DNA of 61,836 nucleotides from Bacillus sp. FJAT-27245 (GCF_001273955.1 NZ_LIGI01000001.1:4068536-4130371), one strand, 5' to 3'. Counted from the first letter of the stretch, positions 8,758 to 18,692 are shown. The notes: a model not told the origin generated them from the sequence alone. Made by a program: numbers and translations.

Positions 8758-9999
8758 TTAATACGGTTTATAAAAGTTTTGTGTATAATAAGGGCGCATT
8801 GTCCCTGCTTGGAATTGTACCCCTGTGCCAAGATACGTATAGTTTCCGCTCAGGATATTCCTCCTGTGGCCAAGTGAATTCATCAGGCCTTCATGGGCGA
8901 AAATACTGCTCACATAGCCCATTGCGATGTTTTCCCCCGCAGCCCGATAGACAATTCCGGTGCCTTTCATCCGGTCAAATGGATTTTGGCCGCGCAGGTT
9001 CGTGTGGCTGAAGTAATTATTTGCCGCCATATCAAGCGAATGATTCCTTGAGGATAGCCGGGCTTTTTCACTCCAGGCCAGGGCGGCCAATCCATTCCTA
9101 ACACGGCTCGCATTGACAAGGTCAAATAGCTGAGGCTCGTATGCCTGCTGCAATGATGCTGAAGGCGACGCCAGGAAACCAGCCTTTCTGCTCTCCACAT
9201 CACTGGAAACAATTTGTATGGCAGTTACTTTTCCATAGTTATGAATATCGTAAAATGCAGTTATATAAAAGCCATTCTTATAGAAGGTTTGCTGCTCACT
9301 GTCATTTTGGGTGGAGTAGCTGACACTCCCCTTCAAAATTCCTTCCACGGGCTTTCCGAGCGAGGCTATGACTGCATCGCGGGCCATTCCCACCTTTACA
9401 TTTTCGAATTGAAAGGCGGTGTCCATAGTGTAAAGCGCGCCAATTTTTCCATTTACATAGCTAATCATATAGTACTTTCTGTACCCTTTATGGTAGGTAT
9501 ACCAGGAGGTTCCGTATTCGTTTGCGCTAATACGCTTTTCCGTTCCAAGTTTATCAACAATGATTGTCCTTGTATCCGTTAGTTCGACCGGCATCTTGCT
9601 TTCGGCTATTGATGCCTTTTTGCATTCCAGCTGGCCAAGCTTCGTTTTCGATGGCGTTTCGTATTTTACCCTTGTGTCGCGGTCAACATAGTAGCCACCA
9701 CCAACACTCAGCATACCCGGCTTAAAAGCGTAAATCCTGTATGTCTCGCCAGCTTTCAGCATTCGGGCAAACTGCCTGCTGTCGCCAGCCACCTTATAAA
9801 GCGGTGTGTCGCTCAAGACCGTGAGCCTTCCAATCTGGCCAAGCTTCAGCTCATCACCATCCCATTGAACGATAGTGCCTGATGAAATCCCACTACACAA
9901 TTCGGCGGCCTTCCCCTTTTCGGCCGGCACAAAATAAAAGGCGGTGCTGAGCATGAATGCGGACGCAGCCACCTTAAGCAACTTTCTATATAAGGTCAT
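8758..9999 (-). CDS. Secreted CAP-domain (SCP/PR1-like) protein with N-terminal GQIGR module
   Basis: A 413-residue exported protein. The signal peptide ends around GKAAE. The module spans about 25-115 (VQWDGDELKLGQIGRLTVL ... LKAGETYRIY ... GGGYYV ... TPSKTK). It is bracketed by Cys in ELCSG and LECKK, which could form a disulfide. The middle part (about 120-270, TYHKGYRKYY ... VKVGMARDAV) resembles the CAP-associated N domain of Bacillus YkwD-type proteins. The C-terminal CAP domain (about 285-413) has FDLVNASRVRNGL, HSLDMAANNYFSH, AGENIA and LGHRRNIL. CAP proteins of Bacillus are secreted and often spore- or wall-associated; their activity is poorly known. The start is ATG 9999, about 7 nt after AAAGGGG; two earlier in-frame starts lack an RBS. 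Confidence 0.85.
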   Translation of the reverse strand: MTLYRKLLKVAASAFMLSTAFYFVPAEKGKAAELCSGISSGTIVQWDGDELKLGQIGRLTVLSDTPLYKVAGDSRQFARMLKAGETYRIYAFKPGMLSVGGGYYVDRDTRVKYETPSKTKLGQLECKKASIAESKMPVELTDTRTIIVDKLGTEKRISANEYGTSWYTYHKGYRKYYMISYVNGKIGALYTMDTAFQFENVKVGMARDAVIASLGKPVEGILKGSVSYSTQNDSEQQTFYKNGFYITAFYDIHNYGKVTAIQIVSSDVESRKAGFLASPSASLQQAYEPQLFDLVNASRVRNGLAALAWSEKARLSSRNHSLDMAANNYFSHTNLRGQNPFDRMKGTGIVYRAAGENIAMGYVSSIFAHEGLMNSLGHRRNILSGNYTYLGTGVQFQAGTMRPYYTQNFYKPY

Positions 10000-10230
10000 T
10001 CCCATTCCCCTTTTTCTTTTTTGTACCACCTCATTTTAGTAGGTTGGCTCTCTTCCGTATAGAGGGACTTTAGTCATTTTTTGGGTAAATGGACCTGTTA
10101 TTTTTGAATTTTTAGTGAAACTTTTATGAAAAATATTTTGGTAAAGGGACCTTATTTTACCAAAAGGCCTTTCTTCTGATTTTTAATCCACAAAAGTGGT
10201 TTTAACGAATGTGTTGATTTGCTCTAGTTT

Positions 10231-10345
10231 TTTATGAACCGGATTTCTGACTTTATGAACCGGCTTTTGCTATTTATGAACCTTGTTCGCACTTTTATGA
10301 ACCGATTTCCATATTAATGAACCGATTCTCCTGTTTTAGGAACGT
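10231..10345. repeat. Degenerate 21-bp tandem repeats (TTTATGAACCGG)
   Basis: The unit TTTATGAACCG recurs at 10231, 10252, 10273, 10294 and about 10314, with weaker versions near 10335 and 10354 (AGGAACG, AGGGACG). Spacing is 19-21 bp and the other half of each unit is variable. Looser matches (GGGACC, ATGAACG, ATGAGCC) continue both ways across 10060-10460. Otherwise the 10000-10557 gap holds only the terminator at 10496. Confidence 0.7.
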
Positions 10346-10495
10346 AATAGAAAAATAGGGACGTTTACACAAACCATTTTACATGGCAACCTCCCCCTTT
10401 CATGAACGACTGGAAAGTTCACCAATCTATTATGGAGTCGTTACCATTTATGAGCCGCATTCCCCCCTGAAAGCATTTTTGAAGTTCCTCTAGGC

Positions 10496-10532
10496 AAAAA
10501 AAACAGGCCACCCCTAACAGCCGGGATGGCCA
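10496..10532 (-). terminator. Terminator of the large subtilase gene
   Basis: GGCCATCCC/GGGGTGGCC stem on the minus strand, followed by TGTTTTTTTT. Confidence 0.8.
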
Positions 10533-10557
10533 TTTGTCAATTTTGATGGTAAATCCT

Positions 10558-13500
10558 TTACTTGAATTCCACTTTCAAAGTGTACGGGTTTATTGTCGAG
10601 TTCCCAAATGCGTCCCTTACCTTAATATGATACGTTCCTTTTTTCAAAGAGAAATTCAGAACCTCCGCGTCGCCTTCCGGATAATAATCCGCATAGGCGA
10701 GCAACTTTCCGTCCTTGTAGAGGGAGATGGTGCTGTCAACTTCGATTCCGGCCGCAAATTCGATTTTCCCTTTCGAATCCTTAGCCAGCTTCAGCTCATA
10801 CCAATCTTCATCCCCATAAGGGACACCCGAGTTCAAATAACCGGTAGCCTTCAGGACATTCTTTCCATTAGCCGCAAGCTTAATTGGTTTTGAAGGAATA
10901 TTATTTTTCACAACAGATCCTTTGTCTTCATCAACCGTGTTCACAGGGGCTACTTTCAGCTGATATGGCAGAAGGGATAGCGGAACCGGACCGTCCACAT
11001 ACCCATTGACAATTAGAATATAATTCTTGTTCTTCCCTGCTTTGAATGAGCCGTACGTATTTCCGGAAAACGCACCGCGGTCAATGTATTGGACCTTCCT
11101 GGCTTCCTCTTCATCAAGCTTCCGGTTTTTGTTGGTGTCTTCCACAACAATCACCATGCCGTAGATCGGGTTGACCAGCTCTTTTGGATACTTGCTGTAG
11201 GTGGCCGGATCAACAGCTTTCATCCCGAACGTCACGCCATATATTGCATCTGTTTTCGATTCAAAATAGAAATTATCCTGATCGAACGGCATTGCAAAGT
11301 TTCCTTCCACTGTTCCTGACGGCAGGTTCCGGACGTTTTCAGGTTTGTCATTGTCTTCATACTGATCCTCCGGGTTGGCATACAATAGCTTTGATGTGAA
11401 CTCGTACGGATCAAAGGACATTTCACCAGTATAATAATTCGAGTTCACTCTAATATAGTACGTTTCGCCCTTTCGCAATCCGGTATAAAGGGATGAATCC
11501 ATCCTGATTCCGGACCAGTCCCATGTCATATTGGAACCAATCTGGGCAAGATATTTAAATGGTTTACCGTTATAATCCTTTAGCTCGACAATCTTATAAA
11601 TTCCGATGATCGGCACGGTAAAGCCTTTTTCAGAAAAAGCAAACTGGTAAATGCCCGTTTCGGAAGGAGTCGTCTGGAACCAGTCCTCATCTTCCATCGA
11701 TTGCAGGTAGCCGCCAGCTTGTTGGCCAACCCCATAAGGCTGGGAACCCTCCTTGATCATCCGCAGGTACTCATCTTCCCCGTCTTCTGATGGCCCCACT
11801 CCCATTTCCTTCTTTTGCTCATCAAGGCCTTCGCTTGTTTCTTCTTTACCTCCGCCCATAAACGGGAACATATCCTCATCTTCCGGGAAAACCTTCCCTT
11901 CCACTTTCAGCTTATAAGGGACAAGCGAAGGCTCGGCAACCTGGTCTTTGGACATTAGCCCCGGGTTGAAAAAGAAATCGTACATCATAAAATAGTTCGG
12001 GTCGATTTTGTTCGAAACTTTAATAATATAGGCCATTTCCGGGTTGGAGGTAAAGTTCAGGCTTTCCCCGGCACCATGGCCGCCCCTGTTGCTGTATAGC
12101 ATCGGGTCAGCTTTCATCTCTCCCGACGCCAATGCATCCAGTAGCCTTTTCTGCTCTTCAGCAGGCATCTTGTCAAAATCCGGCGGGAAGAACATATCAG
12201 CTGAATAAAGGCTGATGCTCGTATCCGTGCCCGGCACTCCCGATAGCTCAATCCTTACAGCCTGGGGTTCTTTGACGGAAAACTTGTAATAGTCATCATC
12301 ACCGTCTTTTCCGAGCAGGTAAAATGGCGTGGTCCCGCTATTATATGGAAGCTCGATTGCAATCGGTTTATCGATGGAAGACTCATCCTCCGGCAAATCC
12401 TTGGACTTCTGTACAGTAAGTGTGAATTTCGATCCCCCTCTAGCAGAATCGTCATAGCTTCCATTTACATCCTTTACACCGAATAGGATTGTGCCACTGA
12501 ACGGCGCTTCGAAGAATTTCCCTTCCTTTACGCCTTCCCGGACTTTATTAACATCGACCATCATTTTTTCTGAAGCTGAATACATGTGGATCATCAATTT
12601 ATAGTCAAACTGGGACCCGCCATCAAGAATAAACTGAAGATTGTCGCCTTTCTCCACCTCTGCCTTATACCATTTTTCCTCATGGGTTGCGGTGATGTTT
12701 CCGGAAAGCTTCACTTCCTTACCGAGTGAAACCGGCTGCGCCTTCTCCAGTAATTCCTTTTCAGTGTATGATTTCTTTACAATATCAGGTAGTTTTTTCA
12801 TATCGAACTGCAATGCGGCAACAGGGTTGATGAGCCCGTTTCCATATTTGACGTCAAACCCCTTTTCGCCAAGATCCTCGGCTGTATGTTCGAGAATATA
12901 CTCGACCTGATAAGGGGTCAGCAACGGATATTTTGATAGCAGAAGTGATGCAACACCGGCGACCATTGGCGCGGCCATCGAGGTGCCGGTCAGTTTTCGG
13001 TAGCTCGATTTTCGCTCATATTCATAAATCGTGCTGTAAATGTCCTCCCCTGGAGCCACGACATCAACGGACGGGCCGTAGGATGATGACACTGAAAGCT
13101 TTTTCTGGCTGTTGACGTTCCCTACAGAGATAACGCCTTCATATGCCGCAGGGTAGCTTGGCATGTCACTTCCCGTATTTCCCGCAGCCGCAATGACCAC
13201 TATATTTTTCTCAAGTGCTTTTTTGACTGCATCCTCGATCAATGGGGATGGCATCGATCCGCCAAGGCTCATATTAATAACCTTCGCTCCTTTGTTTATC
13301 GCATAAAGGATGCCCTCGGCGATTGCATAATCAGTCGCCCCCCAAGCCCGGTCAAAAACGTCGATCGGCAAAATTTTCGCATTCGGGTTTACGCCATATC
13401 CGCCTATTCCGTTACCCTTTGCGGCAGCGATAATCCCGGCTACATGCGTGCCATGGAAGTCAGGCGCGCCCTGGTTCATTGGAGAAACAGAGTTATAGCT

Positions 13501-14046
13501 TGGAAGCAATTTCCCTTTTAAATCCGGATGATTCGGGTCGATCCCCTGGTCAATGACCGCAACCGTAACTTGGTATTTTCCCGCGAGGGACTGGGCCTTT
13601 TCAAGATTAAGCATGCCCAAATGATACTGGCTCGCCGCTTTTGGGTCTTCAATCGCAAGCGGCTTGTACAAAGCGCTCGGCATGACCGCCGCCACTTTTG
13701 TATTTTCCCTGTACCTGGTAATTGCCTTGTCTAAATCTTTTTTATTTTTTACCTTTACAACGGCATAGTCCAATCCTGCGATTTGCTTCACCGGCGTCCC
13801 GCCTGCATAACGGTGTTCAGCCAGGGTCAATGGCTTTTTGAATTTAATAATGAGTGTATCGTCGCTTAGCGCCTTCTCTCCATCTTGTTGCCCCTTCATT
13901 TGCGACTCGCTTACATACCCGGTTGGGCTGGACGTAAAATCATTGTACCTCACTGTTGCCGCATGGACAGGGCCAGTAAGCAGGCTTGCCGCCACAAGCG
14001 TCGTACCCACCGCCACAAGGCCGGATTTCCTAAACCAGTTTTTCAT
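10558..14046 (-). CDS. Large secreted subtilisin-family (S8) protease, 1162 aa
   Basis: Exported serine protease. The signal peptide ends near VHAAT. A propeptide-like part (about 60-140) precedes the catalytic domain, which has Asp166 (VAVIDQGID), His198 (FHGTHVAG), oxyanion Asn in AAAGNTG and Ser356 (TGTSMAAP). About 750 further residues form repeated beta-rich domains resembling bacterial pre-peptidase C-terminal domains (EEKWYKAEVEKGDNLQF, DEDWFQTTP, DQDNFYFESK, DEDWYELKL). There is an acidic linker near 700-740. It has no GQIGR module, SLH or sortase signal. The RBS GTGGGGG precedes ATG 14046. It is a single-gene unit. It may process surface proteins or serve nutrition; nothing in the sequence decides. 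Confidence 0.9.
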   Translation of the reverse strand: MKNWFRKSGLVAVGTTLVAASLLTGPVHAATVRYNDFTSSPTGYVSESQMKGQQDGEKALSDDTLIIKFKKPLTLAEHRYAGGTPVKQIAGLDYAVVKVKNKKDLDKAITRYRENTKVAAVMPSALYKPLAIEDPKAASQYHLGMLNLEKAQSLAGKYQVTVAVIDQGIDPNHPDLKGKLLPSYNSVSPMNQGAPDFHGTHVAGIIAAAKGNGIGGYGVNPNAKILPIDVFDRAWGATDYAIAEGILYAINKGAKVINMSLGGSMPSPLIEDAVKKALEKNIVVIAAAGNTGSDMPSYPAAYEGVISVGNVNSQKKLSVSSSYGPSVDVVAPGEDIYSTIYEYERKSSYRKLTGTSMAAPMVAGVASLLLSKYPLLTPYQVEYILEHTAEDLGEKGFDVKYGNGLINPVAALQFDMKKLPDIVKKSYTEKELLEKAQPVSLGKEVKLSGNITATHEEKWYKAEVEKGDNLQFILDGGSQFDYKLMIHMYSASEKMMVDVNKVREGVKEGKFFEAPFSGTILFGVKDVNGSYDDSARGGSKFTLTVQKSKDLPEDESSIDKPIAIELPYNSGTTPFYLLGKDGDDDYYKFSVKEPQAVRIELSGVPGTDTSISLYSADMFFPPDFDKMPAEEQKRLLDALASGEMKADPMLYSNRGGHGAGESLNFTSNPEMAYIIKVSNKIDPNYFMMYDFFFNPGLMSKDQVAEPSLVPYKLKVEGKVFPEDEDMFPFMGGGKEETSEGLDEQKKEMGVGPSEDGEDEYLRMIKEGSQPYGVGQQAGGYLQSMEDEDWFQTTPSETGIYQFAFSEKGFTVPIIGIYKIVELKDYNGKPFKYLAQIGSNMTWDWSGIRMDSSLYTGLRKGETYYIRVNSNYYTGEMSFDPYEFTSKLLYANPEDQYEDNDKPENVRNLPSGTVEGNFAMPFDQDNFYFESKTDAIYGVTFGMKAVDPATYSKYPKELVNPIYGMVIVVEDTNKNRKLDEEEARKVQYIDRGAFSGNTYGSFKAGKNKNYILIVNGYVDGPVPLSLLPYQLKVAPVNTVDEDKGSVVKNNIPSKPIKLAANGKNVLKATGYLNSGVPYGDEDWYELKLAKDSKGKIEFAAGIEVDSTISLYKDGKLLAYADYYPEGDAEVLNFSLKKGTYHIKVRDAFGNSTINPYTLKVEFK

Positions 14047-14224
14047 AGGACCCCCACTTTCTTGTCTTTTTCACATGCACATAAAAAAGGAATGGAGACC
14101 GGGATTCACACTAAAGAGTCCCATCTTGATAAAAAATCTCTCCATTTCCATAGTTTACTATTTATATAGACTCCGCGAAACGGTGAATAGTTTCATTTTT
14201 AAAATATTTATTTTGCAAGTTCCC

Positions 14225-14363
14225 TTGCGGTTGATTTCAGCTCCGGGCACACGCTTTCCGCGGGGCGTCAGTGGAGCCTCCTCGGCGCTAGCGCCTGTGG
14301 GGTCTCCACCTTGCCGCTGCATCCCGCTGGAGTCGGTGCCCTCCGCTCCAATCAACTTACATT
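14225..14363. repeat. MITE-like intergenic repeat, copy B (core)
   Basis: Same 139-bp core and orientation as 8501-8639, with few substitutions. It shares the TTCAACCT right end (about 14388-14395), but a matching left terminal repeat is not visible, so this copy looks decayed at one end. Apart from it and the terminator at 14405, nothing was seen in 14047-14453. Confidence 0.75.
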
Positions 14364-14404
14364 TCAAATTAATTGTGTAAAATTTCATTTCAACCTCTAA
14401 AACC

Positions 14405-14441
14405 CCAAAAAAAGAACCGCCCAAATGAATGGGACGGTCCT
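14405..14441 (-). terminator. Terminator of the 5'-nucleotidase gene
   Basis: AGGACCGTCCCAT pairs with ATTTGGGCGGTTCT with few mismatches. On the minus strand it is followed by TTTTTTTGGGG. Confidence 0.75.
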
Positions 14442-14453
14442 TTTAACGGAAAC

Positions 14454-16304
14454 CTAATTTGCTCTTAAGAGAGCAAGTTTTTGTTTGGATGGTGTTTCGT
14501 AACGGGTGTTCGCACCGTTGTCACTGATGAAGTAGCCTGCGCCAACGCCATATGTTCCGTTGTAGCTGTATACACGGTAGCGCTCGCCTGCCTTAAGCTC
14601 ACGGACGACAACTGCATTGCCATCAGCATCGAACTTCATCAGGTTAACCGATCCAAGAATAGAAATCCTGCCAATCTGGTTCCTCTTCATGAGTGTGCCG
14701 TCCCAGTATACAACCGGAACAGGCCTGTTCAAAAGCTCTTCTTCCCTCTTTGCTTCTTCGACTGTTTTCGCTACGATGCGCCCTTCAACCTTTCTGTTCA
14801 GGACGCCGCGTTTGCCGATGTAATTCATAAGCGCTTCATCAAGGGCAGGGAATTCATTAACAATCGGGCTGTCCTTGAAGCTTGTGTATTCATCACCGCC
14901 GGCTGCCATAAAGTCATTTGTAGCGACAAGGTATTCTTTGTCCATTTCCATCGGCTTGCCGTTTACCTTCATTGAATGGACACGATCGCCTTTTTCACGG
15001 GTAGTATCGATTGCGAAAGACATTCCGCCAATATGCGGGAATGCGCCTTTTGGTTCTGGGTAAGAATCAACGCCGTTTTCAATGCCTGCCTTAATCTGGG
15101 CGCCAGTCAGCTTCTTGGTCACAATGTAGTTTCCAAATGGAAGTACGGTAATAACATGGCCTTTTGTAATTTTGCCGACAGGGATGGACGCGCGGATGCC
15201 GCCACCATTTGTAATCGCGATTTCAGCACCTGTTACATCAATCATTGCATCCGTTATCAAGTTGCCAAGGTTTGTTTCACCGGCACGCACCTGGGCGCGC
15301 TCACCGTCAAGAACAACTCCCGTTTCACCAATTACTTGGGAAAGGATTTCTTTCTGGCTTTCCTTCACCTTTTTAATAACGTCCACGATTGCAGAATCAG
15401 GGGTAACGTCTTTCGCCTGTTCCTTCGTTATCAGGTGTGCTTTTTTATCAACAAGCTTATTGCCTTCAAAAGTAAGTTCAACTACACCAAGGTTTTTCGT
15501 ATATTCACCCGCACTGACAATCAGGGTGTTTTCGCCTTCCTTCATTCCTTCAACAAGTGTTGAGTGGCTATGACCGTCAACAATCAGGTCGATTCCAGGG
15601 GCACCCTTCGCAACCTTGATTGAAGTGTCGGTGCTTGAAGCGTCAATGCCAAGGTGGGTAACCGCAACAATGACATCGACGTTTTTCGATTTCAGTTCGG
15701 CAACCATCGCCTTTGCTTCCTCTACCGGGTCTGTGAACTGAAGTCCTTCAACGTTTTTCGGGTGAGTCTTATAATGTGTTTCAGGGGTGGACAGGCCGAA
15801 AATGCCAACCTTGATCCCGTCAATTTCTTTAATTTCATATGGCTTTAGAATTAGGGAATTATCCGCTTTCTTACGTACGTTAGCGGACATGACAGGGAAA
15901 TCGACTTTCTTCGTCAAATCAAGCAGCGTCTGGTAACCATAGTTGAAATCATGGTTGCCGGCGGCCATTCCATCATAGCCGACCGCATTCAGAACCTTGG
16001 CAATGCTATCGCCCTTTTCAAGAGTGGCAAAGGTCGTACCGTGGAATGTATCTCCCGCATCAAGCAGCAGGGTATTTGGATTTTGTGCCTCGAATTGCTT
16101 TACGAGAGTCGAGATTTTCGCAAATCCCATCCCGTCCGAGGACGATTCCTCGACCCGTCCGTGCGAGTCGTTCGTGTGGAGAATGGTAATCTTCTTCGAT
16201 GCTGCCTCGGCAGTTTCAGCCGGACCCGCAAAATTCAATCCGAAACCTGAACCGACCACAACTGCTGAAACGAGGGCGATTAACCCTTTTTTAATTCTGC
16301 TCAT
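14454..16304 (-). CDS. Secreted 5'-nucleotidase/UDP-sugar hydrolase-like phosphoesterase with C-terminal GQIGR module
   Basis: A 616-residue exported metallophosphoesterase of the UshA/5'-nucleotidase family, which hydrolyses nucleotides or UDP-sugars outside the cell. The signal peptide ends near AETAEAA. The metal-binding motifs are ILHTNDSHGR, LLDAGDTFHG, AAGNHDFNYG and DGHSHS. The 5'-nucleotidase C-terminal domain (about 320-500) has NLGNLITDAM and ITNGGGIRA. The last 85 residues are a module copy (VYWDGTLMKRNQIGRISI ... LKAGERYRVYSY ... TPSKQK), here with NQIGR for GQIGR. The start is ATG 16304, after GGGGGAGC. Likely role: phosphate or nucleoside salvage at the wall surface. It has the same build as the gene at 25109. 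Confidence 0.9.
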   Translation of the reverse strand: MSRIKKGLIALVSAVVVGSGFGLNFAGPAETAEAASKKITILHTNDSHGRVEESSSDGMGFAKISTLVKQFEAQNPNTLLLDAGDTFHGTTFATLEKGDSIAKVLNAVGYDGMAAGNHDFNYGYQTLLDLTKKVDFPVMSANVRKKADNSLILKPYEIKEIDGIKVGIFGLSTPETHYKTHPKNVEGLQFTDPVEEAKAMVAELKSKNVDVIVAVTHLGIDASSTDTSIKVAKGAPGIDLIVDGHSHSTLVEGMKEGENTLIVSAGEYTKNLGVVELTFEGNKLVDKKAHLITKEQAKDVTPDSAIVDVIKKVKESQKEILSQVIGETGVVLDGERAQVRAGETNLGNLITDAMIDVTGAEIAITNGGGIRASIPVGKITKGHVITVLPFGNYIVTKKLTGAQIKAGIENGVDSYPEPKGAFPHIGGMSFAIDTTREKGDRVHSMKVNGKPMEMDKEYLVATNDFMAAGGDEYTSFKDSPIVNEFPALDEALMNYIGKRGVLNRKVEGRIVAKTVEEAKREEELLNRPVPVVYWDGTLMKRNQIGRISILGSVNLMKFDADGNAVVVRELKAGERYRVYSYNGTYGVGAGYFISDNGANTRYETPSKQKLALLRAN

Positions 16305-16456
16305 TCTGCTCCCCCTAACAAGTAAGTAATCTCAAACATTTTAATTATATCGAAATGTCAGAGGAAAGTCCTGCATTTTCTGTAATTTTTGGCATTATTT
16401 CGACAAAAATACCCACGAGGGATTGTAAATTTCCTGTAAATTCACAAAGGTTTATC

Positions 16457-16465
16457 TGTTATAAT
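16457..16465 (+). promoter_or_regulatory. Extended -10 promoter of the LTA-synthase-like gene
   Basis: TGTTATAAT lies 48 bp upstream of the TTG start. No clear -35 is seen. Confidence 0.5.
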
Positions 16466-16512
16466 ACATATTAAATGCGGCTATATGATTAATAGCTGGA
16501 GGAGTGTAGCTG

Positions 16513-18399
16513 TTGTTAACTATTCGTAAAAAATATTCATCTATGATTCTATTTTGCCTACTGCTTGCTCTGCCGTGGACCGGGAAAACCCTACTATTTG
16601 TAAAAGAAACCGAACTGGAGCCCAGCTACGCGCTCATTTATTTGTCATCCCTTGGTTTCGCAGCCATCGTTGCGAGCCATTTATTCATAAAACGCAGGCC
16701 AATCGCAATCATTTCAGCCATTACTTTATACGCTCTGGCCAGCCTGCTGCTCTACGCCGATGTTATGTACCAGCGCTACTACAATGCAATTATCCGCATT
16801 GAACTCCTGGCGCAGGCCGGGCAGCTGAAGGATATCCGGTCTTCGATTATTTCATTAATAAGTCCGCGGGATGTCCTTTACTGGATTGACGTCCCTCTGG
16901 CTGCGCTCGCGTTTTTCTTTTTTGTGAAAAAAACAGCCCCGGTCGCGTGGAAAAAACAAGGACTTGCCTTCCTTTCCGCCGGCTTGGCTATCATTCTAAC
17001 AATTTCCTTGTCCGCCTTTAAATTTACGTACTCCGATCAGTACAAAATTTCACGGGGCGGCATTATCCCGGCCCATCTGTATGACATTGGCTGGAACGTG
17101 TATAAAAAGGCTTATTTCAAACAGGCCCTCCTGCAAAAGAACAGCATCGAAGAAATCCGCAATTCGTTCAAAAGCAGGCAGGAAATTCAGAAGTCATCCC
17201 CTTATTTCGGGAAGTTCAAGGGGAAAAACATCATTATGGTACAGGCTGAATCACTGAACACATTTCCAATTGGACTGAGGGTGGAGGGAGAAGAAGTAAC
17301 CCCCCACCTGAACAAACTAATCAGTGAAAGCCACTATTACCCGAATACGTATCTTCAGATTGGAAGGGGAAATACATCCGATGCGGAATTCGTCGCCAAC
17401 AATTCCCTTTACCCAATTGGATATATCGGCGCCTATAAGGGATATCCGACTAACGAGTATCTATCCCTGCCTGAAGTACTGAACCAGTATGGCTATTCAA
17501 CGAGTGTCACCCATGGCAACTCCCCCGAATTCTGGAACAGGCAAGAAGCTTATAAAAGCCAGGGATATGGCGAGTTTTACTACCGGGGCCATCCCGCGTT
17601 AAAGGACGATGAAATTATTGGACTAGGCATTTCGGATAAAAGCATTTTCAATCAAATGGCTGAGATGTACAAAACAGAAAATAAGCCATTCTTTAATTTT
17701 ATCGTTTCCCTGACAAGCCACCGGCCATTTATCCTTGAAGATAAATATCAATACCTCACCCTTCCAACCAAGCTGGAAGGAACCGCAACAGGCAATTACT
17801 TGCAGAGCATCCGCTATTTTGATGAGGCGCTTGGTGAATTCATTGCCGAGTTAAAAGCAGAAAACATTTGGGACGATTCGATTTTCGTCGTTTACGGTGA
17901 CCACTATGGGCCGCTTCCGACTGATGAAGAGGAAATCCGCAGCCTGCTTGGCATTAACTTTGATTTAAAAACAAGATTCAACATCCCATTGATCATCCAT
18001 CATCCTGGACAGACAGAACCGGTGGTGAATGAAGGAACCGGCAGCCAGATGGATATTTACCCGACCCTTACCGCCCTGCTCGGGATCGACGACCAGCTTG
18101 TCCAGCTCGGCACGACGCTTGATGCGAATCATAAACGGATTACCGGTTTCGCATATGAAACAACCCGCTACTCCTTCTTTTCAGACGATTATGATTACTA
18201 TGCATCCCATGAAGGCGTATTTGAAAAAGGAATCTGCATCGATAACCGCACCGAAAAGGAAACAGATGTCCAGCTTTGCCGAGAAGGCTATGACGCCATT
18301 TATAAGGATATTCGCATATCAACACTTCTGTTAGAAAATGACTATGTTGGGAGAATATTTGATACTGGCACTTTAAGGGCAGCCGGGAAGAACAAATAA
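16513..18399 (+). CDS. LTA synthase family membrane sulfatase-fold transferase
   Basis: A 628-residue protein with about five N-terminal membrane helices (to about residue 175) and an extracellular sulfatase-fold domain. The residues known from LtaS are present: Glu246 (VQAESLN), Thr288 (GRGNTSD, the nucleophile position), His334 and Trp341 (HGNSPEFWN), His403 (SLTSHRPF) and Asp463-His464 (YGDHYG). The family polymerises or primes glycerol-phosphate from phosphatidylglycerol for lipoteichoic acid. Bacillus has several paralogues (LtaS, YfnI, YqgS, YvgJ) and I cannot say which this is. The start is TTG 16513, chosen because GGAGGAG (16498-16504) sits 8 nt ahead. It is a single-gene unit with promoter and terminator. 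Confidence 0.9.
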   Translation: MLTIRKKYSSMILFCLLLALPWTGKTLLFVKETELEPSYALIYLSSLGFAAIVASHLFIKRRPIAIISAITLYALASLLLYADVMYQRYYNAIIRIELLAQAGQLKDIRSSIISLISPRDVLYWIDVPLAALAFFFFVKKTAPVAWKKQGLAFLSAGLAIILTISLSAFKFTYSDQYKISRGGIIPAHLYDIGWNVYKKAYFKQALLQKNSIEEIRNSFKSRQEIQKSSPYFGKFKGKNIIMVQAESLNTFPIGLRVEGEEVTPHLNKLISESHYYPNTYLQIGRGNTSDAEFVANNSLYPIGYIGAYKGYPTNEYLSLPEVLNQYGYSTSVTHGNSPEFWNRQEAYKSQGYGEFYYRGHPALKDDEIIGLGISDKSIFNQMAEMYKTENKPFFNFIVSLTSHRPFILEDKYQYLTLPTKLEGTATGNYLQSIRYFDEALGEFIAELKAENIWDDSIFVVYGDHYGPLPTDEEEIRSLLGINFDLKTRFNIPLIIHHPGQTEPVVNEGTGSQMDIYPTLTALLGIDDQLVQLGTTLDANHKRITGFAYETTRYSFFSDDYDYYASHEGVFEKGICIDNRTEKETDVQLCREGYDAIYKDIRISTLLLENDYVGRIFDTGTLRAAGKNK

Positions 18400-18435
18400 T
18401 GGCCTTAACACGACAAATTACTTTAATTATCTCTT

Positions 18436-18465
18436 ATCCACCTTTTTGAGGTGGATTTTTTATTT
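18436..18465 (+). terminator. Terminator of the LTA-synthase-like gene
   Basis: ATCCACC/GGTGGAT stem with a T/GA loop, followed by TTTTTATTTT. Confidence 0.85.
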
Positions 18466-18692
18466 TCGTTCTTTTTAAAAATAATATTTTCGAATAGTAT
18501 TGGATTCTATAAAAATATTTACGAAGATAATGAATTTTCCGTATTTACTATTATTTCCTGGTGTGCTAAATTTTATTATACCAGGCAAAATTTACAAATA
18601 ACGACATAAACCTGGTTTTTTCATGAAAGGGGGACAAAATCTATCATTTTTCTTTAATATTACTTTTAAAAACTATTTTAGGAGGGAAAACG

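Noticed and set aside
10231-10345. CRISPR array
   Set aside because: The repeated part is only about 10-12 bp, degenerate, with 9-bp gaps and no cas genes.
12933-16250. Many 60-190-aa plus-strand ORFs opposite the subtilase and 5'-nucleotidase genes
   Set aside because: Antisense shadows of well-supported genes, without RBS or family features.
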